Source: Leifsonia sp. 71-9
GTDB lineage: Bacteria > Actinomycetota > Actinomycetes > Actinomycetales > Microbacteriaceae
Direction: 5' to 3'
Length of the DNA stretch: 64,000 nucleotides
NCBI RefSeq assembly: GCF_001898805.1
Contig: NZ_MKVJ01000017.1
Location: 520,255-584,254, forward strand
In this document: positions 27,898 to 36,233 of the stretch, piece by piece
Position numbering within the stretch: position 1 is the stretch's first letter
How the letters are laid out: each line of letters opens with the position of its first letter
The notes under the pieces: model-generated
Seen by the model: only the letters and a program-made list of their open reading frames with translations
The model's database searches: none
What the model was told of the DNA's origin: nothing
Program-made: the position numbers and the translations under genes

Positions 27898-28793
27898 CGA
27901 CCACCACCCCCCTGATCGTGGGCTTGGATGCCGGAGGCACCAAGCTCGGCGCACGCGCGGAGGCCTTCGACGGCTCGCGCGTCGTCGACGTCGCTCTGCC
28001 GGCGGAGGAATGGAGCGCTTCGCCGGCGAGCGACGCCGCTCGATGGCTGCACGACCGCCTCCGGCGCGTGCTCCCCGACGGCTCGATCGTCGCCGCTCTC
28101 GGCGTCGGAGCCCAGGGGCTCGACACCGTCGAGCACGCCCACGAGCTGCGGGAGCAGCTCGCGGCCCTGGGCTATCGCGCCGTCGTCGTCAACGACGCCG
28201 AGCTGCTCGTGCCGGCAGCCGGGCGGAGGTCGGGCATCGGCGTCATCGCCGGCACCGGCTCGATCGCGGTCGGCGCCGACGCATCCGGCCGCACACTGTT
28301 CGCCGGCGGATGGGGATGGGTGCTCGGCGACGAGGGCGGTGCTCCGGCCGTGGTGCGCGAGGCCGCCGTCGCCGCTCTGCGCGCGGACGACGAAGGTGCG
28401 CCCGACGACGGACTCCTCTCCGCCCTGCAGACCGCCTTCGGCGTGACCTCGGCCCCCGCGCTCGCGCGCGCGGTCAACGACGACCCGACTCCGGAGAACT
28501 GGGGCCCGCGGGCGCCGGCCGTCTTCGCGGCGGCGGACGCGGGCTCGGCCCTCGCCATCGGCGTCGTCGAGGAGGCCGCGCACAGCCTCGCCGAGCTGGT
28601 CGACCGTCTTATCGCCCGGGGAGCCGCCGGGACCGACGTGGTGGTCGCCGGAAGCGTCTTCGCGCATCAGCCCCGCCTGCTCTCGGCCTTCTCCGGGGCT
28701 CTGGCGGTCGCGCATCCCGGTCTCGCCATGGTGCCGCTCACGGACGCGCCGGTCGCCGGCGCCGTCGAGCTCGCCCGGCGGCTCGTGGGCTAG
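27894..28793 (+). CDS. BadF/BadG/BcrA/BcrD-type ATPase, probable N-acetylglucosamine kinase-like sugar kinase
   Basis: A 299-residue ASKHA-fold kinase. Phosphate-1 loop IVGLDAGGTKLGAR, a catalytic-region NDAELLVPAA, phosphate-2 loop GVIAGTGSIAVG and GWGWVLGDEGG are the recognised motifs of eukaryote-like GlcNAc kinases in the BadF family; a late VVVAGSVFAH completes the adenosine site. It likely phosphorylates an amino sugar or related sugar in the cytoplasm. GTG 27894 overlaps the SIS stop (GTGA). The SIS/kinase pair resembles MurQ/MurK- or AgaS-type partnerships in amino-sugar catabolism, though the actual substrate is unknown. Confidence 0.85.
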   Translation: MTTTTPLIVGLDAGGTKLGARAEAFDGSRVVDVALPAEEWSASPASDAARWLHDRLRRVLPDGSIVAALGVGAQGLDTVEHAHELREQLAALGYRAVVVNDAELLVPAAGRRSGIGVIAGTGSIAVGADASGRTLFAGGWGWVLGDEGGAPAVVREAAVAALRADDEGAPDDGLLSALQTAFGVTSAPALARAVNDDPTPENWGPRAPAVFAAADAGSALAIGVVEEAAHSLAELVDRLIARGAAGTDVVVAGSVFAHQPRLLSAFSGALAVAHPGLAMVPLTDAPVAGAVELARRLVG

Positions 28794-28860
28794 CCCGCGA
28801 CACGCATCCCACCCCCTTCACATCGCAGTACAGCCGCACGCAGAACAAAGGAGTCAGCAC

Positions 28861-30237
28861 ATGGCCATCGCCACCGTCAATCCCGCCACCGGAGAGACCC
28901 TCGAGACGTTCGAGCCGCACACGGCCGAGCAGCTCGAGGGCATCCTCGCCGCCGCCGAGTCCGCGTTCCGCGGCCTCGCTCGCACCTCGTTCGAGGAGCG
29001 CGGAGCGTGGATGCGCGCCGCCGCCGACCTGCTCGACGCCGAGCTCGACGAGGTCGCGGCGCTCGTGACCACCGAGATGGGCAAGACCATCGGCACCGCG
29101 AAGTACGAGGTCGCCAAGTCGGCCCGCGGGATGCGCTGGTACGCCGACCACGCCGCCGAGTACCTCGCCGACGAGCACCCGGTCGCCGCGGGAGACGTGG
29201 GCGCCTCCGCCGTCAGCGTGCGGTACCAGCCCATCGGCACGGTGCTGGCCGTCATGCCGTGGAACTACCCGTTCTGGCAGGTGATCCGCTTCGCCGCCCC
29301 CGCGCTGATGGCCGGCAACACCGGCATCCTGAAGCACGCCTCCAGCGTCCCGCAGAGCGCCCTCTACCTGGGATCGCTGTTCGAGCGGGCCGGATTCCCG
29401 GCCGGCGCCTTCCAGACCGTGCTGGTCGAAGGCGGAGCCGTCGCCCCCTTGATCGACGACCGTCGCATCCGCGCCGTCACCCTCACCGGTTCCGTCGGCG
29501 CCGGTTCGGCGGTGGCCGAGGCCGCGGGCCGCAACATCAAGAAGTCGGTGCTCGAGCTGGGCGGCACGGACGTGTTCGTCGTGATGCCGAGCGCCGATGT
29601 CGCGGCCGCCGCGTCCGCCGGCGTGAACGCGCGGGTGCAGAACTCGGGCCAGAGCTGCATCGCGGCCAAGCGCTACTACGTGCACGCCGACGTCTACGAC
29701 GCCTTCGAGGAGGCCTTCGTCGCCGGGATGCGCGCCCAGGTGACGGGCGATCCGTTCGACGAGGCCACCTCGTTCGGCCCGCTCGCCACCGAGCAGGTGC
29801 GTCGCGACACCCACGAGTTGGTCGCCGACGCGATCGCCAAGGGCGCGACGGTGCTGACCGGCGGGGAGCTGCCGGACGGCCCCGGCTGGTTCTACCCCGC
29901 GACCGTCCTGCGCGATGTGACGCCCGAGATGCGGATCTACCGCGAGGAGTGCTTCGGCCCGGTCGCCTGCCTCTACCCGGTCGCGTCCGCGGAGGAGGCC
30001 GTGGAGCGGTCCAACGACTCTGACTTCGGGCTGAGCTCGAGCGTGTGGACCACCGACGACGCCGAGGCGGAGCTGTTCCAGCAGGGCATCGAGGCCGGCG
30101 GCGTCTTCGTGAACGGGCTCACCGCCTCCTTCCCCCAGCTGCCGTTCGGCGGCGTCAAGGACTCCGGCTACGGCCGCGAGCTGTCGGCGCTCGGCATCCG
30201 CGAGTTCACGAACGTGAAGACCGTCTGGCGCGCGTGA
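28861..30237 (+). CDS. NAD(P)-dependent aldehyde dehydrogenase (succinate-semialdehyde DH-like)
   Basis: A 458-residue aldehyde dehydrogenase: VMPWNYPFWQVIRF (cofactor domain), KHASSVPQSA, LTGSVGAGSAVA, KKSVLELGGTDVFVV with catalytic Glu, NSGQSCIAAKRYYV with nucleophilic Cys, and the ending PFGGVKDSGYGRELS. The short N-terminus and NSGQSCIAAKR match the GabD-like bacterial succinate-semialdehyde dehydrogenase branch. ATG 28861 has AAAGGAG 6 bases upstream; a 67-base gap separates it from the kinase gene, without an evident terminator. As the operon also encodes an amine oxidase, it may oxidise the aldehyde produced by deamination. Confidence 0.9.
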   Translation: MAIATVNPATGETLETFEPHTAEQLEGILAAAESAFRGLARTSFEERGAWMRAAADLLDAELDEVAALVTTEMGKTIGTAKYEVAKSARGMRWYADHAAEYLADEHPVAAGDVGASAVSVRYQPIGTVLAVMPWNYPFWQVIRFAAPALMAGNTGILKHASSVPQSALYLGSLFERAGFPAGAFQTVLVEGGAVAPLIDDRRIRAVTLTGSVGAGSAVAEAAGRNIKKSVLELGGTDVFVVMPSADVAAAASAGVNARVQNSGQSCIAAKRYYVHADVYDAFEEAFVAGMRAQVTGDPFDEATSFGPLATEQVRRDTHELVADAIAKGATVLTGGELPDGPGWFYPATVLRDVTPEMRIYREECFGPVACLYPVASAEEAVERSNDSDFGLSSSVWTTDDAEAELFQQGIEAGGVFVNGLTASFPQLPFGGVKDSGYGRELSALGIREFTNVKTVWRA

Positions 30238-30755
30238 GCACCGTCGGGGCCGTGTCGCGACCGCGACCCGCACCGGGTCGCGGGTCGCGGCACGGCCTCG
30301 CGCTCGCCCTCGCGCACGAGACGCCGCCGGCCGCGCTGATGATCGCCGGCTGCCTCGCGGGGAGCGCCGCCGCGCTCTGCGCCGCAGCGCTCGCGCTCGC
30401 CCTGCTCTCGGCGGGGTACGCGCGGGCCGCGCGGCGCTCGCCGTCCGCGCGCGAGCACGTGGTCGATCTCTGGGCGATGCTGCTCGTGATGGTGGGCATG
30501 GCGTTCGCGGGATCGGCCGTGCGGGGGTCGGCGGCCGTGAGCGCCGTCGAGGCCGCAGGCGGCGGGGGGACGGGGGCGGCGCCGCACCACCATGCCATCG
30601 CGGCCTCCGGCCCGCTCGCCACCGGCATCGTGGTGGTCGCGGTGGTGGGCTGGCTGGTCGCGCGCCTCCTCCTCGCGCGCCGCGTCGTGCGCCTCCACAC
30701 GGTCGTCTCCGCTGCGGTGTGCGGGGGGATGCTCGCCGCGATGGCCGTGATGTGA
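30234..30755 (+). CDS. Small hypothetical membrane protein
   Basis: A 173-residue protein that I do not recognise. It has about four hydrophobic stretches (roughly residues 33-63, 78-98, 122-142 and 150-172) rich in Ala, Leu and Val, basic patches between them, and a glycine run followed by HHH near 112-122. GTG 30234 forms a GTGA overlap with the aldehyde dehydrogenase stop, which is the main reason to accept it as a real gene; codon use also looks normal for the genome. It would be the last gene of the 21-30 kb operon. A role in copper or metabolite handling is conceivable given the His cluster and the upstream copper enzyme, but there is no direct evidence. Confidence 0.6.
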   Translation: MSTVGAVSRPRPAPGRGSRHGLALALAHETPPAALMIAGCLAGSAAALCAAALALALLSAGYARAARRSPSAREHVVDLWAMLLVMVGMAFAGSAVRGSAAVSAVEAAGGGGTGAAPHHHAIAASGPLATGIVVVAVVGWLVARLLLARRVVRLHTVVSAAVCGGMLAAMAVM

Positions 30756-30784
30756 CCGTGACGCCGCCGGGTGCGCCGACCCGC

Positions 30785-30824
30785 GGGGATGCGCATTCCC
30801 GTCGGCGTGCCGACCCGGTAGGGT
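30785..30824 (+). promoter_or_regulatory. LacI operator plus promoter, probable autoregulation site
   Basis: GGGGATGCGCATTCCC (30785-30800) is a 16-bp near-perfect palindrome with the central CG step typical of LacI-family sites. TAGGGT (30819-30824) is a -10 element ending 6 bases before the GTG at 30831, so transcription would begin at or next to the start codon. The operator covers the -35 position. The same motif recurs at 38,741-38,769. Confidence 0.65.
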
Positions 30825-30830
30825 GACTCT

Positions 30831-31859
30831 GTGGTCGAGGCACAGAGCGATGCGGCGCCGCGCCGTCCGGTGACTCTGACCGACGTCGCGCGGCACGCCG
30901 GAGTGTCCCAGCCGACCGCCTCCCGGGTCCTCAACGGCAGCGCCCGCACGGTGGCCGAGAACTACCGCAAGCGCGTGCTGGAGGCGGCGCAGGAGCTCGG
31001 GTACACGCCCAACCTCGCCGCGCAGGCGATCGCGCGCGGCACTTCCGGCACCATCGCGCTGGTCATCGGCGGCATCTCCGACCCGTACTTCTCCGCGCTG
31101 GCGGCCGCGCTGATGAAGCAGGCGGAGACCTACGGGCTGCGCGTCTCCATCGCGGTCACCGACCGGCGCGTCGACCGCGAGCTCGAACTCGTGCGCGAGC
31201 TGCGCGGGCAGCAGCCGCGCGCCATCGTCCTCGCCGGCACCGGCTACGTCGACCCGCCGAACGGCGACGAGCTGGTCGCCGAACTGCGGCGCTTCGAGGA
31301 GACGGGCGGCAAGGTCGTGCTGATCAGCCGCACCGACCTGCCGTTCGAGACCGTCACCTTCGACACCCACGAGGGCGCGCGCGAACTCGCGGCCGAGCTG
31401 GCCGGCCTCGGCTACCGGCGTGCCCTGGTGCTGGGCAGCGGGACGCCGCTGCTGTCGATGCAGCAGCGGGTCGACGGCTTCGTGGAAGGCTTCGGCGGCA
31501 CGACCACCGTCGCGTACCCGGAGTTCTCGTGGGCCGGCACGCGCGACTTCATCCGCGCCCTCCCCGACGACGAGCTCGCCGCCCTCGAGCTGATCTTCGC
31601 CATCACCGACGACATGGCGCTCGGTGCGATCGCCGGTCTGCGCGACCGCGGGCGGCGCATCCCGCAGGACGTCGCCGTGGCCGGTTTCGACGACATCACC
31701 ACCCTGCGCGACGTCGTCCCGCCGCTGACGACCGTGCACGTGCCCCTCGACCAGGTCGCGGAGGAGACGGTGCGCCGCGCCCTCGACGCCGACGGGGGAG
31801 GGCGCACGGTGCCGGCGCACCCGGTCATCCGCGCCTCCACGCCGCCGGTGCGCCGATAG
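30831..31859 (+). CDS. LacI-family transcriptional regulator (first of tandem pair)
   Basis: A 342-residue LacI protein: helix-turn-helix VTLTDVARHAGVSQPTASRVLNGSARTV (about 14-40), hinge helix GYTPNLAAQAIARG, and a periplasmic-binding-protein-like effector domain with ALVIGGISDPYFSALAAAL and AVAGFDDITTLRDVVPPLTTV. Such repressors release DNA on binding a sugar. GTG 30831 has no ribosome site but sits 6 bases after a -10 box, so the message is probably leaderless. The GGGAATGCGCATTCCC-type site in its promoter is repeated upstream of the - strand CUT1 importer operon (38,741-38,769), making that operon its predicted target. Confidence 0.92.
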   Translation: MVEAQSDAAPRRPVTLTDVARHAGVSQPTASRVLNGSARTVAENYRKRVLEAAQELGYTPNLAAQAIARGTSGTIALVIGGISDPYFSALAAALMKQAETYGLRVSIAVTDRRVDRELELVRELRGQQPRAIVLAGTGYVDPPNGDELVAELRRFEETGGKVVLISRTDLPFETVTFDTHEGARELAAELAGLGYRRALVLGSGTPLLSMQQRVDGFVEGFGGTTTVAYPEFSWAGTRDFIRALPDDELAALELIFAITDDMALGAIAGLRDRGRRIPQDVAVAGFDDITTLRDVVPPLTTVHVPLDQVAEETVRRALDADGGGRTVPAHPVIRASTPPVRR

Positions 31860-31862
31860 GTT
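31857..31862 (+). promoter_or_regulatory. -10 element for the second LacI gene (leaderless transcript)
   Basis: TAGGTT overlaps the stop codon of the first LacI gene and ends 6 bases before the GTG at 31869, the same spacing as for the first gene. It suggests an independent leaderless message. No convincing -35 was seen. Confidence 0.4.
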
Positions 31863-31868
31863 GGGCGT

Positions 31869-32849
31869 GTGAGCCTGAACACCCCCACCCTGACCGACGT
31901 GGCCGCGCACGCGGGCGTGTCGCTCGCCACGGCCTCCCGCGCGCTCAACGGCAGTGCCCGCAAGGTCAACCCCGAGCTGCAGGAGCGCGTGCTCGCCTCC
32001 GCGCGCACGCTCGGCTACAGCGCGAACGTGCAGGCGCAGGCGGTCGCGCGCGGCACCAGCAACGTCGTCGCGCTCGTCGTCGGCGACATCGCCGACCCGT
32101 ACTTCGCCTCGATCTCGTCCGGCGTCGTGCGGGTGGCCGACGAGCGGGGGCTGGTCGTGACGATCACCGCCACCGGCCCCTACGCCGGACCGGAGTCGAC
32201 GGCCAGGGAGGAGGCGGCGCTCGACGCCCTCCGCGGCCAGCGCCCGCGGGCCGTCGTGCTGGCCGGCAGCCGGGTCGTCGGCACGGACACCCGCCCCGGC
32301 GACGGCGGCCGCGTGGCCGCCATCGGCTCCGGCGCACGGGGACTGCGCACCGTCGACGTCGACAACAGGGGAGGCGCGGCGGCCCTCGCCACGGAGCTCC
32401 TCGCGCTCGGATACCGGGATGTCGCCGTGCTCGCCGGGCCGGAGGAGCTCGTGACCGTGCGCGACCGCGTGGACGGGTTCCGCTCGGTCCTGCCCTCGGC
32501 GCGGGTCGTGCACGCGGAGTTCACGCGGGAGGGCGGCCATCGGGCGATGACCGCCCTGCTGGCCGCGGGGGAGCGGCCCGACTGCGTCTTCGCGGTCAGC
32601 GACGTGATGGCGATCGGCGCGATGGCGGCGCTGCGCGAGGCCGGCATCGTTCCGGGCGAGGGGATCGGCGTGGCCGGCTTCGACGACATCCCGCTCGTGG
32701 CCGACGTGACCCCGGCCCTCACCTCCGTCGCGCTGCCGCTGGCCGACATCGGCGCGCGCGCCCTCGAGCTGGCCCTCGCGGACGACCCGTCGCCCGCGGA
32801 GCCGGTGCCGGCCGCGGTGCGCCTGCGCGCCTCCACGCCGCGTCGCTGA
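31869..32849 (+). CDS. LacI-family transcriptional regulator (second of tandem pair)
   Basis: A 326-residue LacI protein: LTDVAAHAGVSLATASRALNGSARKV helix-turn-helix at the very N-terminus, hinge GYSANVQAQAVARG, VALVVGDIADPYFASISSGV, and VAGFDDIPLVADVTPALTSVALPLADIG. It is paralogous to its upstream neighbour along its length, but recognition residues differ (SLATASRA against SQPTASRV), so a different operator is expected. The GGnAAGCGCTTTCC sites at 39.5-41.0 kb are possible targets. GTG 31869 again follows a -10 box by 6 bases. It converges on the importer operon, stops only 19 bases apart. Confidence 0.92.
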   Translation: MSLNTPTLTDVAAHAGVSLATASRALNGSARKVNPELQERVLASARTLGYSANVQAQAVARGTSNVVALVVGDIADPYFASISSGVVRVADERGLVVTITATGPYAGPESTAREEAALDALRGQRPRAVVLAGSRVVGTDTRPGDGGRVAAIGSGARGLRTVDVDNRGGAAALATELLALGYRDVAVLAGPEELVTVRDRVDGFRSVLPSARVVHAEFTREGGHRAMTALLAAGERPDCVFAVSDVMAIGAMAALREAGIVPGEGIGVAGFDDIPLVADVTPALTSVALPLADIGARALELALADDPSPAEPVPAAVRLRASTPRR

Positions 32850-32868
32850 CGGGCGCCCGAGCCCCGGC

Positions 32869-33768
32869 CTAGAGCTTGACGCCGCCGGAGATCAGGTCGA
32901 TCTTCCAGTAGCGCTGCAACGACAGGAAGAGGATCGCGAGCGGTACGATCGACACCAGCACGCCGGCGATGACGATGGAGTACTGGGCCGCCTGGCCGCC
33001 GGTGATGATCATCAGCCCGTAGAGGCCGAGCGTGAGCGGGTACAGCTGGTCGTTGTTGAGCATCACGAACGGCAGGAGGAAGTTGTTCCAGATCCCGATG
33101 AACTGGAGCAGGAACACGGTCACCAGCGCCGGCATCATCAGTCGCGACCCGACGGACCAGAAGATGCGCCACTCGCTGCCGCCGTCGATGCGGGCGGCCT
33201 CCATGATCTCGTCGGGCACCGAGGCCTCCGCGTAGATCTTGCACAGGTAGATCGCGAAGGGCGACACCAGCTGGGGGAGGATGACGGACGCGTAGTTGTT
33301 CGTCATCCCGAACTTCGCCATGAGCAGGAACTGGGGGATGGCGAGCATGATCTGCGGCAGCAGCACGGCGGCCACGATGAGGCGGAAGATCCATTTGGAC
33401 CCGGCGAAGCGGTACTTGCCGAGCGCGTAGCCGGCCGCACCCGCGACGACGGTGGAGAGGACCCCGCCGCCGATCGCGTAGATCACCGAGTTGAGCGCCC
33501 AGCGACCGAAGATGCCGCCGTTGTAGGTGAAGAGCGCCTGCAGGTTGGTCCAGAAGCCGCCGGTGAAGGAGGGGACGAACGGCGGGGTGGAGAACAGCTG
33601 ATCGTTGGTCTTGGTCGACGCGATGACGATCCAGAGCACGGGCAGCACGCAGTAGAGCGCGCCGACGATGAGGATGAGGGTGGGCACGATGCGCACACCG
33701 GTGCGGGAGCTCAGCGGGGCTCGTCCGGTGCGCGGGGCGGTGGGCCGCGGGGCGGTCAGGGTGGTCAT
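32869..33768 (-). CDS. CUT1 sugar ABC importer permease (MalG-like)
   Basis: A 299-residue inner-membrane permease with six helices. CUT1 MalG landmarks are VLPVLWIVIASTK near the N-terminus, YALGKYRFAGSKW, LLPQIMLAIPQFLLM, the EAA motif EIMEAARIDGGSEWRIFWSVGSRLMMPAL, and the final RYWKIDLISGGVKL. It pairs with the MalF-like product of 33,765-34,739; ATG 33768 overlaps that gene's stop. As the last gene of the operon it lies nose to nose with the second LacI gene. No ATPase gene is present, so a shared MsiK-type ATPase encoded elsewhere probably drives the importer, as is common in actinobacteria. Confidence 0.92.
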   Translation of the reverse strand: MTTLTAPRPTAPRTGRAPLSSRTGVRIVPTLILIVGALYCVLPVLWIVIASTKTNDQLFSTPPFVPSFTGGFWTNLQALFTYNGGIFGRWALNSVIYAIGGGVLSTVVAGAAGYALGKYRFAGSKWIFRLIVAAVLLPQIMLAIPQFLLMAKFGMTNNYASVILPQLVSPFAIYLCKIYAEASVPDEIMEAARIDGGSEWRIFWSVGSRLMMPALVTVFLLQFIGIWNNFLLPFVMLNNDQLYPLTLGLYGLMIITGGQAAQYSIVIAGVLVSIVPLAILFLSLQRYWKIDLISGGVKL

Positions 33769-34739
33769 CGGGTCTCCCTCCGGGCGATGCGCCGGCCGAT
33801 CACGTTGACGAGCACGGTGGCGCCGACCGTCATGACGATGAGGATGAACGAGGTGGCCGCTCCCTCGTAGATGCTGTTGTTGACGAACGCGTCGGTGTAG
33901 ACGCGCATCAGCGGCACCCAGGTGGACGAGATCGCGTTGGCGAGCGGCTTGAGCGTCGTGGGCTCGTTGAACAGCTGCAGCGCGCCGATCACCGAGAAGA
34001 GCGCGACCATCGTGATCGCCGGCGCGATGAGGGGCAGCTTGATGCGCAGCGCGATCTGCAGCTCGGTCGCGCCGTCGAGCTCCGCCGCCTCGAAGAGGTC
34101 CTTCGGGAGGCTGCGGACGGCGGTGTAGAGGATGACCATGTTGAAGCCGACCACGCCCCAGACCGCCACGTTGGCGACGGAGAAGAAGATCCCGGTGCTC
34201 CCGAAGTAGTCGATGACCTTGCCGCCGATGGGGCTGGTGGCGGGCAGGTACATGAACCCCCAGAGCAGCGAGGCGACGACGCCGGGCACCGCGTAGGGCA
34301 GGAAGATCGCCAGCCGGGTGACGCCGACGAGTCGCGCCCGCTTGACGTCGAGGCAGAGGGCGAACGTGGTGGCGAGCACGATGGTGAGCGGGACGCCGAT
34401 GACGGCGACGATCAGCATGCGCCCGAGGCCGGCCCAGAACTCGGGGTCGACGAGGGTGCTGACGTAGTTGGCGAAGCCGGCGAACACCTCGGTGGGTGCG
34501 CCGCCGCCGAGCAGGCCGCCGCCGACCTTCAGCTGCAGGAAGCTGAGGACCACCGCGTAGACCCCCGGTGCCACCGTGAACAGGAGCAGGAGGACGACGG
34601 CGGGCGTGACGAGGAGGACGGGCAGAAGGGTCGGCCCGCGGCGCGGGCGACGCCCGGTCCTGGGCGGGGTGGCGGCGGGGGCGCGGCGCCCGGAGCGCGC
34701 CGGCGCCGGTGGTGCGGTGCTGTCTCCGATGACGGCCAT
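33765..34739 (-). CDS. CUT1 sugar ABC importer permease (MalF-like)
   Basis: A 324-residue permease with a basic, Pro/Arg-rich cytoplasmic N-terminus, TPAVVLLLLFTVAPGVYAVVLSF first helix, FAGFANYVSTLVDPEFW, and EAA loop DLFEAAELDGATELQIALRIKLPLIAPA. ATG 34739 has GAGGAGA upstream; an in-frame start 32 codons earlier would run into the C-rich intercistronic tract and is rejected. A low-complexity tract and hairpin separate it from the binding-protein gene, consistent with reduced permease dosage. Confidence 0.92.
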   Translation of the reverse strand: MAVIGDSTAPPAPARSGRRAPAATPPRTGRRPRRGPTLLPVLLVTPAVVLLLLFTVAPGVYAVVLSFLQLKVGGGLLGGGAPTEVFAGFANYVSTLVDPEFWAGLGRMLIVAVIGVPLTIVLATTFALCLDVKRARLVGVTRLAIFLPYAVPGVVASLLWGFMYLPATSPIGGKVIDYFGSTGIFFSVANVAVWGVVGFNMVILYTAVRSLPKDLFEAAELDGATELQIALRIKLPLIAPAITMVALFSVIGALQLFNEPTTLKPLANAISSTWVPLMRVYTDAFVNNSIYEGAATSFILIVMTVGATVLVNVIGRRIARRETR

Positions 34740-34764
34740 GAGCTGATTCTCCTCGGACGGAGGT

Positions 34765-34803
34765 GGATGGGGGATGGGGGATGGGGGAAGGGGATGAGGG
34801 TGG
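34765..34803 (-). repeat. 7-bp tandem repeat / G-rich (template) C-rich (RNA) tract
   Basis: The + strand reads GGATGGG three times, then GGAAGGG and more G-runs. The operon runs on the - strand, so the message is C-rich and nearly G-free here: a possible Rho loading region, while the template strand could form a G-quadruplex. Similar tracts occur at 37,670-37,694 and 47,398-47,424, also in - strand intercistronic gaps. Confidence 0.5.
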
Positions 34804-34809
34804 AGCCGA

Positions 34810-34844
34810 GCGGGGACGACGGGGTTTGCGGGCATCGTCCCCGC
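34810..34844 (-). terminator. Intercistronic hairpin after the CUT1 binding-protein gene
   Basis: GCGGGGACGA (34810-34819) and TCGTCCCCGC (34835-34844) form a perfect 10-bp stem with a 15-base loop, directly downstream of the binding-protein stop. Its position matches the hairpins at 7215 and 19270; no T-run follows. Confidence 0.55.
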
Positions 34845-34863
34845 CCGGGCGGGTGGCAGCGGG

Positions 34864-36177
34864 TCAGCCGGCGACCTTGAAGCCGATCTTCTTCATGTCG
34901 GTGACCGTGTCGGACTGCATGGTGTCCAGCGCGGCCGACAGCTGCGACTTGTTCTGCAGGGCCGCGGCGAACGCGTTCGAGTACGAGTCGAACGTGACGT
35001 TCGCGTTGGGTCCCCAGATGTCGAAGGTCCGCACGCCCTTGGCGACCGACGCCATCAGCGTGTTGTAGTCCGGCTGGTTCGACATGAACGGCGGCGGGGT
35101 CTTCAGCTCGGGGGCCGACTGGTTCGACAGGCTGGCCGGGAAGACCTGCACGTTCGTGATCAGCGAGGCGACGCCCTCCTTCGAGGAGTTCATCCACTTG
35201 ACGAACTTGGCCGCCTCCGCTGGGTGCTTCGAGTTGGCCGTGACGGCCTCCGTCTCACCGCCCCAGATGCCGACCGTGTCGTCCCCCGCGGTCCAGGCGG
35301 GGAGCGCGACGGCCTCCCACTTGCCCGCGGTGTCCTTGGCGATCGACGGAAGCTGGTTGGGAGCCCACTGCGCCCCGACCCAGCCGACGAGCGTGCCGTT
35401 GTTCATGTCGGTGTTCCACTGGGCGGACCAGTTGGGCTCCGGGCTGACGACGCCCTGGTCGACCAGGCCGCCCCAGAAGTCGGCGACCTTCTTGCTGGCG
35501 GCGTCGTTGATGTTCACCTTCCAGGTGTCGCCGGAGGCGCTCCACCAGTTGGCGCCCGCCTGCTGCGCGAGGCCTGCGAACCAGCCCGGGTCGGCGGCGG
35601 TGAAGTTGCCGATGTACTTGGAGGGGTCGGCCGCGTGGATCTTGGCCGCGTCCGCCGCGTACTCGTCCCAGGTCTTCGGCGGGGTGAGCCCCATCGAATC
35701 CCAGATGTCCTTGCGGTAGAAGAACACCATCGGGCACACGTTCTGCGGAACGCCGTAGGTCTTGCCCTCGAACTGCACCTGGGCGAGCGTCGACTTCGAG
35801 AAGTCGCCCGAGAGGTCGCCGACGTACTTGTCGATCGGGATGACCACCTTGTTGGCGATCAGGGCCGGGAGGGCCTGGTACTCGACCTCGGTGACGTCGG
35901 GGTTGGTGCCGGCCTTGTTGTTGGTGATGAGCTTGTTGTACAGGGTGTAGCCGGTGCCGGACGGCTTGGTCAGCTTGACCTGGATGTCCGGATTGGCCTT
36001 GTTCCACTCGTCGACGACGGCCTGCATGCCGCCGTCCCAGTTGACGTAGGACAGGGTGACCTTGCCGCCGCTCGTCGAGCTTCCGCTCGGCGAGCTGGAG
36101 CAGCCGGTCAGGACCGTGGCGGTCGCGGCGGCGACGCCGACGATCGCGCCGATGGTCCTCAGCGTTGACTTCCTCAC
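34864..36177 (-). CDS. CUT1 sugar-binding lipoprotein
   Basis: A 437-residue family 1 solute-binding lipoprotein. Signal peptide with lipobox LTGC (23-26), Ser/Gly-rich spacer, then SYVNWDGGMQAVVDEWNKANPDIQVKL and TNPDVTEVEYQALPALIANKVVIPIDKYV, the usual start of CUT1 binding domains; VPQNVCPMVFFYRKDIWDSMGLTPPKTWDEYAADA and KHPAEAAKFVKWMNSSKEG follow. GTG 36177 is preferred over ATG 36186: AAAGGAG is adjacent to that ATG (no spacing) but 9 bases from the GTG. The substrate is probably an oligosaccharide or glycoside; the operon adds an aldehyde dehydrogenase and a hydroxyacid dehydrogenase. Confidence 0.92.
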   Translation of the reverse strand: MRKSTLRTIGAIVGVAAATATVLTGCSSSPSGSSTSGGKVTLSYVNWDGGMQAVVDEWNKANPDIQVKLTKPSGTGYTLYNKLITNNKAGTNPDVTEVEYQALPALIANKVVIPIDKYVGDLSGDFSKSTLAQVQFEGKTYGVPQNVCPMVFFYRKDIWDSMGLTPPKTWDEYAADAAKIHAADPSKYIGNFTAADPGWFAGLAQQAGANWWSASGDTWKVNINDAASKKVADFWGGLVDQGVVSPEPNWSAQWNTDMNNGTLVGWVGAQWAPNQLPSIAKDTAGKWEAVALPAWTAGDDTVGIWGGETEAVTANSKHPAEAAKFVKWMNSSKEGVASLITNVQVFPASLSNQSAPELKTPPPFMSNQPDYNTLMASVAKGVRTFDIWGPNANVTFDSYSNAFAAALQNKSQLSAALDTMQSDTVTDMKKIGFKVAG

Positions 36178-36233
36178 TGTGTGCATCTCCTTTGATGGGG
36201 TTCCGTGGTGCGGTGGTCGTGGTGCGGGGCGGT